Source: Streptomyces amritsarensis
GTDB lineage: Bacteria; Actinomycetota; Actinomycetes; Streptomycetales; Streptomycetaceae
Assembly: GCF_001953875.1 (NCBI RefSeq)
Contig: NZ_MQUR01000015.1
Span: 1 to 64,000 of the forward strand
DNA: 64,000 nucleotides
Direction: 5' to 3'
Below are positions 13,422 to 22,442 of this stretch, in pieces. Position numbers and translations under genes: made by a program. Positions within the stretch are counted from its first letter, which is position 1, and every line of letters starts with the position of its first letter. The notes under the pieces are model-generated. The model was not told the origin of the DNA. It saw only the letters and a list, made by a program, of their open reading frames with translations, and did no database searches.

Positions 13422-13604
13422 CAGGTGGTTCCTTAAGCGTTGTGGCCGTCTTTGCCGGGGCGGACCCGGCCGTGTCCTCGCGGACGGGCGGGGGGTCGCC
13501 CACCGGATCCGAGCCTACGCCGGGCCGTGGCGGCGGGCCCCGCGGGCGCTCCATGGCGAGCGGACCGGCTTGCCGGTTTCCCGGCTCCCTCCCCAGCCTG
13601 TGGA

Positions 13605-13654
13605 CGACGCCGGGCCCGGTCCCGCAGCAGTGTGCGAGACCGGGCCCGGCGTCG
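13605..13654 (-). terminator. Long hairpin after dnaN
   Basis: A perfect 17-bp stem (13605-13621 with 13638-13654) encloses a 16-nt loop that can itself pair weakly. It begins 13 nt past the dnaN stop, so it should end or attenuate dnaN transcripts before gnd. Confidence 0.78.
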
Positions 13655-13666
13655 ACAGGCGGGACG

Positions 13667-14797
13667 TCAGCCGGACAGGCGCACCGGCATGATCAGGTAC
13701 TTGTAGGCCTCGTCGGCCTCCGCGTCGACCGCCGGGCGGCCGCTGAGCAGCGCGGGCTTGGTCGACGTGGTGAAGCTGAGCTGGGCCACCGGGGAGGCGA
13801 TCGCGCTGAGGCCGTCCAGCAGGAAGGTCGGGTTGAAGGCGATGGAGATGTCGTCGCCGTCGAGCTGGGCGTCGACCCTTTCCACAGCCTGTGCGTCGTC
13901 GGAGGAGCCGGCCTCCAGGATGAGCACACCCTGCTCGAAGCTCAGGCGGACCGGGGTGTTGCGCTCGGCCACCAGGGCCACGCGCTTGACGGCCTCGACG
14001 AACGGCGCGGTCTCGATCACGGCGATCGAGTTGAACTCCGTCGGGAACAGCGTGCGGTACTTGGGCAGGTCGCCCTCGAGGAGCCGGGTGGTGGTGCGGC
14101 GGCCGGCGCCCTCGAAACCGATCAGGCCCTCGCCCGCACCGGAGCCGGACAGCGCCAGGGTGACGGTGTCACCGCTGGTCAGCGAGTTGGCGATCTCCTG
14201 GAGCGTCTTGGCGGGCACCAGGGCCACGGCCGACGCGTCCGGGTTCTCCGGCTTCCACAGGAACTCGCGGACCGCGAAGCGGTAGCGGTCGGTGGAGGCC
14301 AGCGTGACGCGGTCGCCCTCGATCTCGATGCGGACACCGGTCAGCACGGGCAGCGTGTCGTCACGGCCGGCGGCGGTGGCGACCTGCTTGGCGGCGGCGG
14401 CGAAGACCTCGCCGGCCACGGTGCCGGTGGCGGTGGGCATCTGCGGCAGCGCCGGGTACTCCTCCACAGGGAGGGTGTGGAGTGTGAACCGCGAGGAGCC
14501 GCAGACCACGGTCGCCCGTACACCGTCTGTGGAAATCTCCACCGGCCGGTTGGGGAGGGCGCGGCAGATGTCGGCGAGCAGCCGGCCGGAGACCAGGACG
14601 GTGCCGTCCTCCTCGACGTCCGCCTCGACCGAGACGCGGGCCGAGACCTCGTAGTCGAAGCCGGAGAGGCTCAGGGTGCCTTCCTCGGCCTTGAGCAGCA
14701 GGCCCGCGAGGACGGGCACCGGCGGCCGGGCCGGGAGGCTGCGGGCCGCCCAGGCCACCGCCTCCGCGAGTACGTCGCGCTCCACCCGGATCTTCAC
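13667..14797 (-). CDS. dnaN: DNA polymerase III beta sliding clamp
   Basis: 376 residues, three repeated clamp domains as in all bacterial beta clamps. It starts MKIRVERDVLAEAVAWAARSLPARPPVPVLAG, shows the central SFEQGVLILEAGSSD-type region and the C-terminal YLIMPVRLSG that contributes the partner-binding groove (consensus end MPMRL). It encircles DNA and holds Pol III on the template. It lies on the far side of oriC from dnaA, same strand, and its promoter must lie within or beside the origin DnaA boxes, so initiation and clamp expression may interact. Confidence 0.98.
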   Translation of the reverse strand: MKIRVERDVLAEAVAWAARSLPARPPVPVLAGLLLKAEEGTLSLSGFDYEVSARVSVEADVEEDGTVLVSGRLLADICRALPNRPVEISTDGVRATVVCGSSRFTLHTLPVEEYPALPQMPTATGTVAGEVFAAAAKQVATAAGRDDTLPVLTGVRIEIEGDRVTLASTDRYRFAVREFLWKPENPDASAVALVPAKTLQEIANSLTSGDTVTLALSGSGAGEGLIGFEGAGRRTTTRLLEGDLPKYRTLFPTEFNSIAVIETAPFVEAVKRVALVAERNTPVRLSFEQGVLILEAGSSDDAQAVERVDAQLDGDDISIAFNPTFLLDGLSAIASPVAQLSFTTSTKPALLSGRPAVDAEADEAYKYLIMPVRLSG

Positions 14798-14939
14798 CGG
14801 AACCGCCTCCTGCTGTTGCTCGCTCGTCTGCCGGCCTTCGTCGTCGGCTCGTCGATGCCTCGACCGATGCCGGGGACCAGTCTGACGTACGGCGCCGACA
14901 CTCGGTGCGGCCGGCGGTCAAGTCGGGAGCGAGGCGGCG

Positions 14940-15606
14940 GGACGGCCGAGCGGCGAGTTGTGCACAGGACCCGCTTGAAAACCGAAACCGGGCTAACTCT
15001 CTATGGGGGTAGTAGTAGGGCCTGTGGAAACGGTGGATAACCCCGTCCGCGCAGCTCAGAGTGCGTTTTTTATCCACCGGCCCTGTGGGTGGCACCGGTG
15101 GACAACCCGGTGTCCCTGTGGAGAACAAAAAGTTCTGCACAGGCTGTCCCCAGGTGACCCCCATTACTCCACAGGTGTGTCCCCAGCTTTCCCCCGGTAC
15201 TCCACAGCCCAAACGTCTACATCCGTGTGACGCCTTTCACTCCGGGCGGTGAGAGGGGGTGGCGGGTTGCCGAACAGTGGACAAGGGTGTGGAGAACCCC
15301 GCAGAACCTGTGCACAGGATGAGGGAACCTGTGGGGTGGCGGTGGACAACGGCGTGGACAGGTCTGTGGACGAGATCTTTGTCCACAGGCTGTGGATGAC
15401 GCTTGCGCACAAATCCACAGGGCCTTGACCAGCCCTGATGGGTCATCAACAGGCGCTCCTGTGGACAGATTGTGGGCGATGCGGGCAGTCCCCAGGGTGT
15501 GGACGGAAGAAAGTCTCCGAATCTGTGGATAAGTTGCTCGCCAGGGGGCGTATTCGAACAGGTCAGGGGCGCACGCACGAAGAAGGGCGCCCCCGTTGTG
15601 GACCGG
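14940..15606. other. oriC: oriC, chromosomal replication origin
   Basis: The dnaA-dnaN intergenic region is packed with DnaA boxes. Exact TTGTCCACA or TTATCCACA boxes: 15379-15387 (plus) and 15524-15532 (complement). One-mismatch boxes include 14958-14966, 15032-15040, 15070-15078, 15097-15105, 15117-15125, 15276-15284, 15288-15296, 15341-15349, 15365-15373, 15391-15399 and 15460-15468. Weaker ones include 15023, 15133, 15165, 15198, 15353, 15411, 15498 and 15597. Both orientations occur. This gives about 20 boxes, like the 19 reported for S. coelicolor/lividans oriC. No long AT-rich unwinding element is visible; the most AT-rich spots are GTTTTTTATCC (near 15065) and AACAAAAAGTT (near 15124). 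Confidence 0.95.
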
Positions 15607-15673
15607 GAGCGCCCTGTGCAAGGTGTTTGAAAGGGTCTGACGCGGCGCCGGCGAAGTCGGCCGGCGCCCGCGC

Positions 15674-17440
15674 TCAGCCGTTCTTGATGCGGTTGGTGAG
15701 CTCCGTGACCTGGTTGTAGATGGAGCGCCGCTCGGCCATCAGAGCGCGGATCTTGCGGTCCGCGTGCATGACCGTGGTGTGGTCGCGGCCGCCGAACTGG
15801 GCCCCGATCTTGGGCAGCGACAGGTCGGTGAGCTCCCGGCACAGGTACATGGCGATCTGCCGGGCGGTCACCAGGACCCGGCTGCGGGAGGAGCCGCACA
15901 GGTCGTCCACGGTCAGGCCGAAGTAGTCCGCGGTGGCCGCCATGATGTCGCTGGCGGTGATCTCCGGCGCGCTGTCCTCGCCGCCCGGGATCAGGTTCTT
16001 GAGGACGTCCTCGGTGAGGCCCAGGTCGACCGGCTGCCGGTTGAGGCTCGCGAAGGCCGTGACCCGGATCAGCGCCCCCTCCAGCTCGCGGATGTTGCGC
16101 GAGATGCGGGAGGCGATGAACTCCAGCACCTCCGGCGGGGCGTTGAGCTGCTCCTGCACCGCCTTCTTGCGCAGGATCGCGATGCGTGTTTCCAGCTCGG
16201 GCGGCTGGACGTCCGTGATCAGGCCCCACTCGAAGCGGTTGCGGAGCCGGTCCTCGAGGGTGACGAGCTGCTTGGGCGGCCGGTCGGAGGAGAGGACGAT
16301 CTGCTTGTTGGCGTTGTGGAGCGTGTTGAAGGTGTGGAAGAACTCCTCCTGCGTCGACTCCTTGCTCGCGAGGAACTGGATGTCGTCGACGAGCAGGATG
16401 TCCATCTCGCGGTACCGCTTGCGGAACGCGTCGCCCTTGCCGTCGCGGATCGAGTTGATGAACTCGTTGGTGAACTCCTCGGAGCTCACGTACCGCACGC
16501 GGGTGCCGGGGTACAGGCTCCGCGCGTAGTGCCCGATGGCGTGCAGCAGGTGCGTCTTGCCCAGACCCGACTCCCCATAGATGAAGAGGGGGTTGTAGGC
16601 CTTGGCCGGCGCCTCGGCGACGGCCACCGCGGCGGCGTGCGCGAAGCGGTTGGACGCGCCGATGACGAACGTGTCGAAGAGGTACTTGGGGTTCAGCCGG
16701 GCGGTCGGCTCCAGCGGACCCGAGGTGGAGCCGCCGGACGGGGCAGGCGGCGGGGCCGGCCGGCCGGGAGCCTGGCGCGGCGCGGGCTGCTCGTAGGGCT
16801 GCTGCTCGTACGGCGACTGCTCGTACTGCTGCTGGTCGTAGGAGCCCTTGTCATAGGAGGACTGGTCGTACTGCTGCTGGTCGTAGCCCGAGGGCTCGGC
16901 CTGCTGGAGGTAGCCCGGCTGCGGGGAGGCGTAGGGGTCGCGCTCGGGGAAGCCGCCCAGGCGCGGCTGCTGCCAGCCGTAGTCGTCCTGCTGGCCGCCG
17001 CGGGGCCACGCGCCGGGCTCGGCGCGCGGCTGCTGGTAGTCCGGATAGGCGGGGCGGGCCGTGGGGAGCTGGTCGTCGGAGGGACCGCCGCCGCCCTGGC
17101 GCTGGCCGCCGTACGGCTCGTAGCCGCCGGGCTGCTGGACGGGAGGGGCGGCGGGGGCGGGCTCGCCGGCGGAGTCGTCCACCGTGATGGCGATCCGGAT
17201 GGGGCGGCCGCACTCCCGGCTGAGCGCGTCGCTGATCAGTGGGGCGAGGCGGCCTTCGAGGACGCGCTTGCCCCATTCGTTGGGGACGGCGAGCAGGGCG
17301 GTGTCGGCGACGAGTGCCAGGGGCTGGCACCGCTCGACCCACTGCTTGTCCTTGGGCTCGATGCCCGGCTGTCCCTCCCCGAGGAGCTTTTCGAGCACCC
17401 TTGGCCACACTGCGGCAAGATCGGCAGGTACGTCAGCCAC
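15674..17440 (-). CDS. dnaA: Chromosomal replication initiator DnaA
   Basis: 588 residues from a GTG start ([20 protein letters not shown]). Domain I (~1-90) binds partner proteins. Domain II (~95-245) is a long, disordered Pro/Gln/Tyr/Gly-rich linker with tandem Tyr-Asp/Glu-Gln units ([20 protein letters not shown]). Domain III is the AAA+ ATPase with Walker [10 protein letters not shown], Walker [11 protein letters not shown] and sensor motif [11 protein letters not shown]. Domain IV carries the DNA-binding signature [11 protein letters not shown]. It binds the oriC boxes next to it and melts the origin. Streptomyces DnaA is known for an unusually large domain II; this copy is somewhat shorter than the ~650 residues I recall for S. 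coelicolor. Confidence 0.98.
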   Translation of the reverse strand: MADVPADLAAVWPRVLEKLLGEGQPGIEPKDKQWVERCQPLALVADTALLAVPNEWGKRVLEGRLAPLISDALSRECGRPIRIAITVDDSAGEPAPAAPPVQQPGGYEPYGGQRQGGGGPSDDQLPTARPAYPDYQQPRAEPGAWPRGGQQDDYGWQQPRLGGFPERDPYASPQPGYLQQAEPSGYDQQQYDQSSYDKGSYDQQQYEQSPYEQQPYEQPAPRQAPGRPAPPPAPSGGSTSGPLEPTARLNPKYLFDTFVIGASNRFAHAAAVAVAEAPAKAYNPLFIYGESGLGKTHLLHAIGHYARSLYPGTRVRYVSSEEFTNEFINSIRDGKGDAFRKRYREMDILLVDDIQFLASKESTQEEFFHTFNTLHNANKQIVLSSDRPPKQLVTLEDRLRNRFEWGLITDVQPPELETRIAILRKKAVQEQLNAPPEVLEFIASRISRNIRELEGALIRVTAFASLNRQPVDLGLTEDVLKNLIPGGEDSAPEITASDIMAATADYFGLTVDDLCGSSRSRVLVTARQIAMYLCRELTDLSLPKIGAQFGGRDHTTVMHADRKIRALMAERRSIYNQVTELTNRIKNG

Positions 17441-17518
17441 AGAGCACGCTCTCTCACAGGGGTCCCACGAATGTGTGGTTCTTTGGGACGGTCGGGACAA
17501 AAAATCCGGGGTCAGGCA

Positions 17519-17561
17519 ACGGTAGTCAGGCCAGAGGCTGCGGTTCAAGTCGTTGTCCACA
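17519..17561 (-). promoter_or_regulatory. dnaA promoter with adjacent DnaA box
   Basis: On the minus strand TTGAAC (17548-17543) and TACCGT (17524-17519) are separated by exactly 18 nt. A perfect DnaA box TTGTCCACA (17553-17561) lies 4 nt upstream of the -35, next to a TGTGCACA half-site. Autoregulation of dnaA through upstream boxes is known in Streptomyces; the arrangement here fits it. The leader from about 17511 to the GTG at 17440 is ~70 nt. Confidence 0.7.
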
Positions 17562-17595
17562 GCCTGTGCACAGTGTGGGGCAGGGCAAGCTCGGT

Positions 17596-17625
17596 TTGAC
17601 CGGATGGCGTAGCCGCGCGTACCGT
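17596..17625 (+). promoter_or_regulatory. rpmH operon promoter
   Basis: TTGACC (17596-17601) and TACCGT (17620-17625) with an 18-nt spacer match a housekeeping promoter reading away from dnaA into rpmH. The predicted start is near 17632, leaving a ~165-nt leader with a small inverted repeat TCACTGATAGTGA near 17669. It is back-to-back with the dnaA promoter 50 nt away. Apart from these two promoters the 355-nt gap between dnaA and rpmH holds nothing I recognise. Confidence 0.6.
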
Positions 17626-17795
17626 AACGAGGTCGAGTTGTCGATGGCTGCTGCCGCCTGCCTACCGATGGGCGAAGGTCACTGATAGTGATCATTTAGC
17701 GGTGCCACTCGGGCGAACACGCGAGTTTCCTCGTGGGCGCACGGTGACAGCCAGGCGATGTCCCGCCACAACGATTCATTCTCTGGAGCCCCCGA

Positions 17796-17933
17796 GTGAG
17801 CAAGCGCACCTTCCAGCCGAACAACCGCCGTCGTGCCAAGACCCACGGCTTCCGCCTGCGGATGCGTACCCGTGCCGGTCGCGCGATCCTCGCGAACCGC
17901 CGTTCCAAGGGCCGCGCCGCCCTTTCCGCGTAA
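17796..17933 (+). CDS. rpmH: 50S ribosomal protein L34
   Basis: 45 residues from a GTG start preceded by a GGAG. The sequence ([28 protein letters not shown]...) is a clear L34: 36 per cent or so Arg/Lys, with the conserved KRTFQPN and HGFRxRM motifs. It is the first gene of rpmH-rnpA-yidD-yidC-jag and lies divergent from dnaA, as in nearly all bacteria. Confidence 0.97.
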   Translation: MSKRTFQPNNRRRAKTHGFRLRMRTRAGRAILANRRSKGRAALSA

Positions 17934-17954
17934 CAGCGCGCAGGTCGTGACATC

Positions 17955-18329
17955 GTGCTGTCTCCCGAGAATCGGCTGAGGCGGCGCGAGGACTTCGCGA
18001 GCGCGGTACGCCGAGGACGCCGGGCCGGCCGCCCACTCCTCGTCGTCCACCTACGTACAAGCGGTGCAACGGACCCGCACGAGTCGGGGGAGATCGATCC
18101 CTCGTCGCGTGCGGGTTTCGTCGTCAGCAAGGCCGTCGGCAACGCCGTCATACGGAACCGGGTGAAGCGCCGTCTTCGCCATCTGGTCCGCGAGCGGCTG
18201 TCGCAGCTGCCCGCCGGTAGCCTGGTGGTGGTACGAGCGTTGCCCGGAGCGGGCGATGCCGGCCCCGAGGAACTGGCCCGGGACCTGGATGCCGCTCTGG
18301 CGCGGCTCCTGGGAGGCCTGGCTCGATGA
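17955..18329 (+). CDS. rnpA: Ribonuclease P protein component
   Basis: 124 residues from a GTG start. RnpA is the basic protein subunit that binds RNase P RNA for 5' maturation of tRNAs. The family signature [23 protein letters not shown] (the RNR motif region) is at ~57-80; the start [20 protein letters not shown] is typical. It follows rpmH by 21 nt and its stop codon overlaps the yidD start (ATGA), so translation is coupled. Confidence 0.95.
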   Translation: MLSPENRLRRREDFASAVRRGRRAGRPLLVVHLRTSGATDPHESGEIDPSSRAGFVVSKAVGNAVIRNRVKRRLRHLVRERLSQLPAGSLVVVRALPGAGDAGPEELARDLDAALARLLGGLAR

Positions 18330-18607
18330 AGTACCCGCTGCTCGCTTTGATCAAGCTGTACCAGTGGACGATCAGTCCGCTGCTCGGGCCGGTGTGCCGC
18401 TACTACCCGTCGTGTTCGCACTACGGGTACACGGCCATCGACCGGCATGGTGCGGTGAAGGGGACAGCGCTGACCGCCTGGCGGATCCTGCGGTGCAATC
18501 CGTGGTCCCCGGGCGGCGTGGACCATGTCCCACCCCGTAAACGCCCGCGTTGGCACGAGCAGCTGCGCAGTGCGTTGCGTAGATCTCGCAATGCTCAAGG
18601 AGCCTGA
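18326..18607 (+). CDS. yidD: Membrane protein insertion efficiency factor YidD
   Basis: 93 residues. It has the family core [18 protein letters not shown] with conserved cysteines ([16 protein letters not shown]) and the [13 protein letters not shown] motif. YidD is a small, membrane-associated amphipathic protein that assists YidC-dependent insertion. It overlaps rnpA by 4 nt and precedes yidC by 3 nt, so the three are translationally linked. The C-terminal basic tail ([18 protein letters not shown]) is likely to bind membrane or ribosome. Confidence 0.93.
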   Translation: MKYPLLALIKLYQWTISPLLGPVCRYYPSCSHYGYTAIDRHGAVKGTALTAWRILRCNPWSPGGVDHVPPRKRPRWHEQLRSALRRSRNAQGA

Positions 18608-18610
18608 TTA

Positions 18611-19714
18611 GTGGACACGATCGCCGGTCTGTTCAGCTTTATCACCACACCCGTTTCCTGGATCATCGTCCAGTTCCACTCGCTGTACGGGGCGGTCTTC
18701 GGGCCGGACAGTGGATGGGCCTGGGGCCTGTCCATCGTGTCCCTGGTGATCTTGATCCGTATCTGCCTGATCCCGCTCTTCGTGAAGCAGATCAAGGCGA
18801 CGCGCGGCATGCAGGCGCTCCAGCCGAAGATGAAGGCGATCCAGGAGCGCTACAAGAACGACAAGCAGCGTCAGTCCGAAGAGATGATGAAGCTGTACAA
18901 GGAGACGGGTACCAACCCGCTCTCCTCGTGCCTTCCCATCCTGGCGCAGTCGCCGTTCTTCTTCGCGCTGTACCACGTGCTGGCGAACATCGCCGACGGC
19001 AAGACCATCGGCGTCCTGAACCAGCAGCTCGTCGACAGCGCCCGTGAGGCCAAGATCTTCGGCGCGCCGATCGCCGCCAAGTTCATGGACAGCTCCGAGA
19101 AGGTCGCCGCCCTCGGCGCCTCGCTGACGGACGTCCGGATCGTGACCGCGGTCATGATCGTCCTGATGTCGCTGTCGCAGTTCTACACCCAGCGCCAGCT
19201 GATGCAGAAGAACGTCGACCTGTCGGTCAAGACGCCGTTCATGCAGCAGCAGAAGATGCTGATGTACATCTTCCCGGTGATCTTCGCGGTCATGGGTGTC
19301 AACTTCCCCGTCGGTGTCCTTGTCTACTGGCTGACCACCAACGTCTGGACCATGGGTCAGCAGATGTACGTGATCAACCAGAACCCGACTCCGGGCAGCA
19401 AGGCGCAGGACCAGTACCTGACGCGGCTGCTCAAGCACGCCACCTCGCACGGTGAGGTCAAGGGCCGGGGCAAGAAGAAGACCGTCGCTGCCATCGTGGC
19501 CAAGGGGCCGGACCGCAACGACATCGAGCGGAAGTTCATCACGGCCCTGTCGAAGCAGGGCCTGGCCGCTCAGGCGGACGGCTCCGTGATCAAGAGTTCC
19601 GAGGCCACGGCGGATTCGGACGCCGCGAGCAGCGGTGCCGCGAAGCGGCAGCAGCCGAAGCGGCAGACGAAGTCGCAGCGCCAGACGCCCAGCAAGCCCT
19701 CTCCCAAGAAGTAA
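18611..19714 (+). CDS. yidC: Membrane protein insertase YidC
   Basis: 367 residues, Gram-positive/actinobacterial type without the large periplasmic domain of E. coli YidC. Start is GTG after AAGGAG. Hydrophobic helices fall at ~30-50 ([20 protein letters not shown]), ~110-130 ([18 protein letters not shown]), ~175-195 ([16 protein letters not shown]) and ~225-255 ([29 protein letters not shown]). The conserved Arg in the groove is in ILIRICLIP. The C-terminal ~90 residues are Lys/Gln/Ser-rich and basic, a ribosome-binding tail. It inserts membrane proteins alone or with SecYEG. Confidence 0.96.
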   Translation: MDTIAGLFSFITTPVSWIIVQFHSLYGAVFGPDSGWAWGLSIVSLVILIRICLIPLFVKQIKATRGMQALQPKMKAIQERYKNDKQRQSEEMMKLYKETGTNPLSSCLPILAQSPFFFALYHVLANIADGKTIGVLNQQLVDSAREAKIFGAPIAAKFMDSSEKVAALGASLTDVRIVTAVMIVLMSLSQFYTQRQLMQKNVDLSVKTPFMQQQKMLMYIFPVIFAVMGVNFPVGVLVYWLTTNVWTMGQQMYVINQNPTPGSKAQDQYLTRLLKHATSHGEVKGRGKKKTVAAIVAKGPDRNDIERKFITALSKQGLAAQADGSVIKSSEATADSDAASSGAAKRQQPKRQTKSQRQTPSKPSPKK

Positions 19715-19729
19715 GAAGGAGTCCCTCCC

Positions 19730-20242
19730 GTGACGGAAGGCACCACCACCGCCGCCGCTGAGAGTGGCGACACCCTGACCCGCCTTGAGCAGGAGGGTGA
19801 GATCGCGGCCGACTACCTCGAGGGTCTGCTGGACATCGCAGACCTGGACGGCGACATCGACATGGACGTCGAGGCCGACCGTGCCGCGGTGTCGATCGTC
19901 AGTGACTCCGCCAGCCGCGACCTGCAGAAGCTCGTGGGCCGCGACGGTGAGGTCCTGGAGGCCCTCCAGGAGCTGACCCGCCTGGCCGTCCACCGCGAGA
20001 CCGGGGACCGCAGCCGGCTGATGCTCGACATCGCCGGGTTCCGTGCGAAGAAGCGCGAGGAGCTGGCGGCCCTGGGCGCGAAGGCGGCGGAGGACGTGAA
20101 GGCGTCCGGCGAGCCCCTGAAGCTGGCTCCGATGACCCCGTTCGAGCGGAAGGTCGTCCACGACGCCGTGGCGGCCGCCGGTCTGCGGAGCGAGTCCGAG
20201 GGCGAGGAGCCGCAGCGCTTCGTCGTTGTGCTCCCGGCCTGA
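19730..20242 (+). CDS. jag: Jag/KhpB family RNA-binding protein
   Basis: 170 residues, GTG start after AAGGAG. The KH domain (~50-110) includes the GRDGEVLEALQELTRLAVHRETGDRSR signature, and the R3H domain (~115-165) follows with MTPFERKVVHDAVAAAGLRSESEGEEPQRFVVV (R3H core 'PFERKVVHDAV'). The N-terminal jag-specific segment is short and acidic. Homologues (KhpB/SpoIIIJ-associated) bind RNA and affect cell elongation in other Gram-positives. It is the last gene of the rpmH-yidC group, 15 nt after yidC, before a terminator. Confidence 0.92.
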   Translation: MTEGTTTAAAESGDTLTRLEQEGEIAADYLEGLLDIADLDGDIDMDVEADRAAVSIVSDSASRDLQKLVGRDGEVLEALQELTRLAVHRETGDRSRLMLDIAGFRAKKREELAALGAKAAEDVKASGEPLKLAPMTPFERKVVHDAVAAAGLRSESEGEEPQRFVVVLPA

Positions 20243-20259
20243 TCGCCAGCACGAGTGTT

Positions 20260-20288
20260 CGGCCCCGTCTGTGTCGCAGGCGGGGCCG
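20260..20288 (+). terminator. Terminator after jag
   Basis: A 12-bp stem (one G-U pair), 20260-20271 with 20277-20288, loop TGTCG, followed by ATGTTTGT. It lies 18 nt after the jag stop and ends the rpmH-rnpA-yidD-yidC-jag transcript before rsmG. Confidence 0.75.
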
Positions 20289-20371
20289 ATGTTTGTCAGC
20301 CTGGCATGTGAACGACGCGGCATCTTGAATATGTGGTCTTCGGGACCACGAGGTACGGAAGGACGGTCCCC

Positions 20372-21088
20372 GTGACGGAGGCAGCTGAGCTTCCCGAGGC
20401 GCCCGAAGAGGCGCGCGCGGTGTTCGGTGAGTTTTTCCCGGAAGCTGTGCGGTATGCGGAGCTGCTCGCGGACGCGGGAGTCAAGCGCGGCCTGATCGGG
20501 CCGCGCGAGGTGCCGCGCCTGTGGGAGCGGCACCTGCTGAACTGTGCGGTCCTGTCGGAGGTGGTGCCCCAGGGCGTCACCGTGTGCGACGTGGGCTCCG
20601 GCGCGGGTCTGCCCGGCATCCCACTGGCCCTGGTGCGGCGGGATCTCAAGATCACACTGCTCGAGCCGCTGCTGCGGCGGACGACCTTCCTCCAGGAGGC
20701 CGTGGAGCTGCTGGGCCTCGACCACGTCACCGTGGTGCGCGGGCGGGCCGAGGAGGTCCTCGGCAAGCTCCAGCCGGTGCACGTCGTGACGGCGCGTGCC
20801 GTCGCTCCGCTGGACCGGCTGGCCGGCTGGGGCGTTCCCCTGCTGCGTCCGTACGGGGAGATGCTGGCGCTCAAGGGCGACACCGCCGAGGAGGAGCTGG
20901 TGTCGGCCAAGACGGCGCTGACGAAGCTCGGTGTGGTGAAGACCTCGGTGCTGCAGGTGGGCGAGGGTCTGGTAGATCCGCTGTCGACGGTGGTCCGGGT
21001 CGAGGTCGGAGAAAGCCCCGGTGGAGTGAGGTTCGCTGCCAAGCGGGCTAAGGCCGCCAGGGTCGGACGGGCTCGTCGGCGTCGTTGA
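20372..21088 (+). CDS. rsmG: 16S rRNA (guanine-N7) methyltransferase RsmG (GidB)
   Basis: 238 residues from the GTG start supported by GGAAGGA 8 nt upstream; an in-frame start 39 nt earlier exists but lacks such a site. RsmG methylates N7 of G527 (E. coli numbering) in 16S rRNA using S-adenosylmethionine; its loss gives low-level streptomycin resistance and, in Streptomyces, can raise antibiotic production (family knowledge). The SAM-binding motif is VCDVGSGAGLPGIPLAL, with LWERHLLNC upstream. The Arg/Lys-rich C-terminus (RAKAARVGRARRRR) suits rRNA binding. It is followed by the parAB operon. Confidence 0.94.
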   Translation: MTEAAELPEAPEEARAVFGEFFPEAVRYAELLADAGVKRGLIGPREVPRLWERHLLNCAVLSEVVPQGVTVCDVGSGAGLPGIPLALVRRDLKITLLEPLLRRTTFLQEAVELLGLDHVTVVRGRAEEVLGKLQPVHVVTARAVAPLDRLAGWGVPLLRPYGEMLALKGDTAEEELVSAKTALTKLGVVKTSVLQVGEGLVDPLSTVVRVEVGESPGGVRFAAKRAKAARVGRARRRR

Positions 21089-21103
21089 TTCGCTGGTTGT
21101 GTG

Positions 21104-21137
21104 GGGCCCACGCGGAGATTTCGTCTGCGTTGGGCCC
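21104..21137 (+). terminator. Imperfect hairpin after rsmG
   Basis: GGGCCCA and TGGGCCC pair as the outer 7 bp, with a further inner stem (CGCGGA/TCTGCG) after a one-base bulge. It starts 15 nt beyond the rsmG stop. Confidence 0.5.
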
Positions 21138-21193
21138 TATAGGTATGCATTTCGGAGTGTCGTAGAGGTCTGAAGACTCCGTCCGGGCATCGT

Positions 21194-21207
21194 GTTGCAC
21201 GTGAAAC
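21194..21207. other. Degenerate parS-like site
   Basis: GTTGCACGTGAAAC differs from the exact 14-bp parS at one base of the left half. It lies in the rsmG-parA gap, upstream of parA; it may be a weak ParB site, perhaps linked to parAB autoregulation. Confidence 0.5.
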
Positions 21208-21290
21208 GTCGCTCTCTGCTGCACGGAATCATCAGCCGCGGCCGTGCGGCTGCGTCCCCCCTCCAGTCCAAGGGCGCAAGGGGGACGGAG

Positions 21291-21317
21291 TTGTCCACAT
21301 CGGTGGATTCATCCACA
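21291..21317. promoter_or_regulatory. Two DnaA boxes upstream of parA
   Basis: TTGTCCACA (21291-21299, exact) and TCATCCACA (21309-21317, one mismatch) lie in the same orientation 9 nt apart, 37-63 nt before the proposed parA start. They sit about 5.7 kb from the oriC boxes and could couple origin activity to parAB expression; that role is inference. Confidence 0.55.
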
Positions 21318-21353
21318 GGAGTACGGGCCCCGCTGGTTCGCGACCCCGGTGAC

Positions 21354-22442
21354 ATGGCAGGCTCTGTTCATCGCGAGCCTGATGCCGAGGAGAGTGACAC
21401 CGTGCGGTCCGACGCCAACCTCGCGGGGCCGATGGCCGACCCGGTCCCCGGTCCCCGCTCTGAACCGGTGGGTGAGGATGTTTCACGTGAAACATCGCCC
21501 CCACCCCTTGTAGACAACGAGACCCCCATCGGTCGATCCGCCCAGCTGGCGGTCGAGGCGATGGGGCGCTCCGGTGCGGCCATGCCGCGCCCGGACCAGA
21601 CCCGTGTCATCGTGGTCGCCAACCAGAAGGGCGGCGTGGGCAAGACCACGACGACCGTGAATCTGGCGGCCTCGCTTGCTCTGAACGGGGCACGGGTCCT
21701 CGTGGTCGACCTCGACCCTCAGGGGAACGCGTCCACCGCTCTGGGCATCGACCACCACGCGGATGTGCCGTCCATCTACCACGTGCTCGTGGACAGCCGT
21801 CCGCTGCTGGAGGTCGTCCAGCCGGTGGTCGACGTGGAGGGGCTCTTCTGCGCTCCTGCAACGATCGATCTGGCGGGTGCGGAGATCGAGCTGGTGTCGC
21901 TGGTGGCGAGGGAGAGCCGGCTGCAGCGGGCGATCCAGGCCTACGACCAGCCTCTCGACTACATCCTGATCGACTGCCCCCCCTCGCTCGGCCTGCTGAC
22001 GGTGAACGCCCTGGTGGCCGGCGCCGAGGTGCTGATCCCGATCCAGTGCGAGTACTACGCACTGGAGGGCCTGGGCCAGCTGCTGCGCAATGTCGATCTG
22101 GTGCGGGCCCACCTCAACCCGGCGCTCCACGTGTCGACCATCCTGCTGACGATGTACGACGGCAGGACCCGGCTGGCATCACAGGTGGCGGATGAGGTGC
22201 GCAGCCACTTCGGCAAGGAGGTGCTCCGGACGAGCATCCCCCGGTCGGTGCGCATCTCCGAGGCACCCAGCTACGGGCAGACGGTCCTCACCTATGACCC
22301 GGGTTCCAGCGGTTCCCTCTCCTATCTGGAGGCGGCGCGAGAAATCGCGTATCGGGGGGTCGGAATGCAGTACGAGTCCCAGCACGCCCACTTGGGCGCG
22401 AGCATGAACAGCACGCAGAGCATGGCGGAGGGGATCCAGTGA
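21354..22442 (+). CDS. parA: Chromosome partitioning ATPase ParA
   Basis: 362 residues. The deviant Walker A motif KGGVGKTTT lies at 92-100, followed by [13 protein letters not shown] and [15 protein letters not shown]. The N-terminal ~80 residues are a low-complexity extension typical of Streptomyces ParA; I chose ATG 21354 ([10 protein letters not shown]) because it matches the homologue start I recall, although the frame is open back to 21192. ParA dimers bind DNA non-specifically and move ParB-parS complexes, and in Streptomyces ParA organises septation in aerial hyphae. A parS site lies inside the gene (residues 43-47, VSRET). It overlaps parB by 4 nt. Confidence 0.96.
   Translation: MAGSVHREPDAEESDTVRSDANLAGPMADPVPGPRSEPVGEDVSRETSPPPLVDNETPIGRSAQLAVEAMGRSGAAMPRPDQTRVIVVANQKGGVGKTTTTVNLAASLALNGARVLVVDLDPQGNASTALGIDHHADVPSIYHVLVDSRPLLEVVQPVVDVEGLFCAPATIDLAGAEIELVSLVARESRLQRAIQAYDQPLDYILIDCPPSLGLLTVNALVAGAEVLIPIQCEYYALEGLGQLLRNVDLVRAHLNPALHVSTILLTMYDGRTRLASQVADEVRSHFGKEVLRTSIPRSVRISEAPSYGQTVLTYDPGSSGSLSYLEAAREIAYRGVGMQYESQHAHLGASMNSTQSMAEGIQ
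21480..21493. other. parS: parS site inside parA
   Basis: Exact palindrome GTTTCACGTGAAAC. It is within parA codons ~43-47 and is read as VSRET. Confidence 0.9.
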
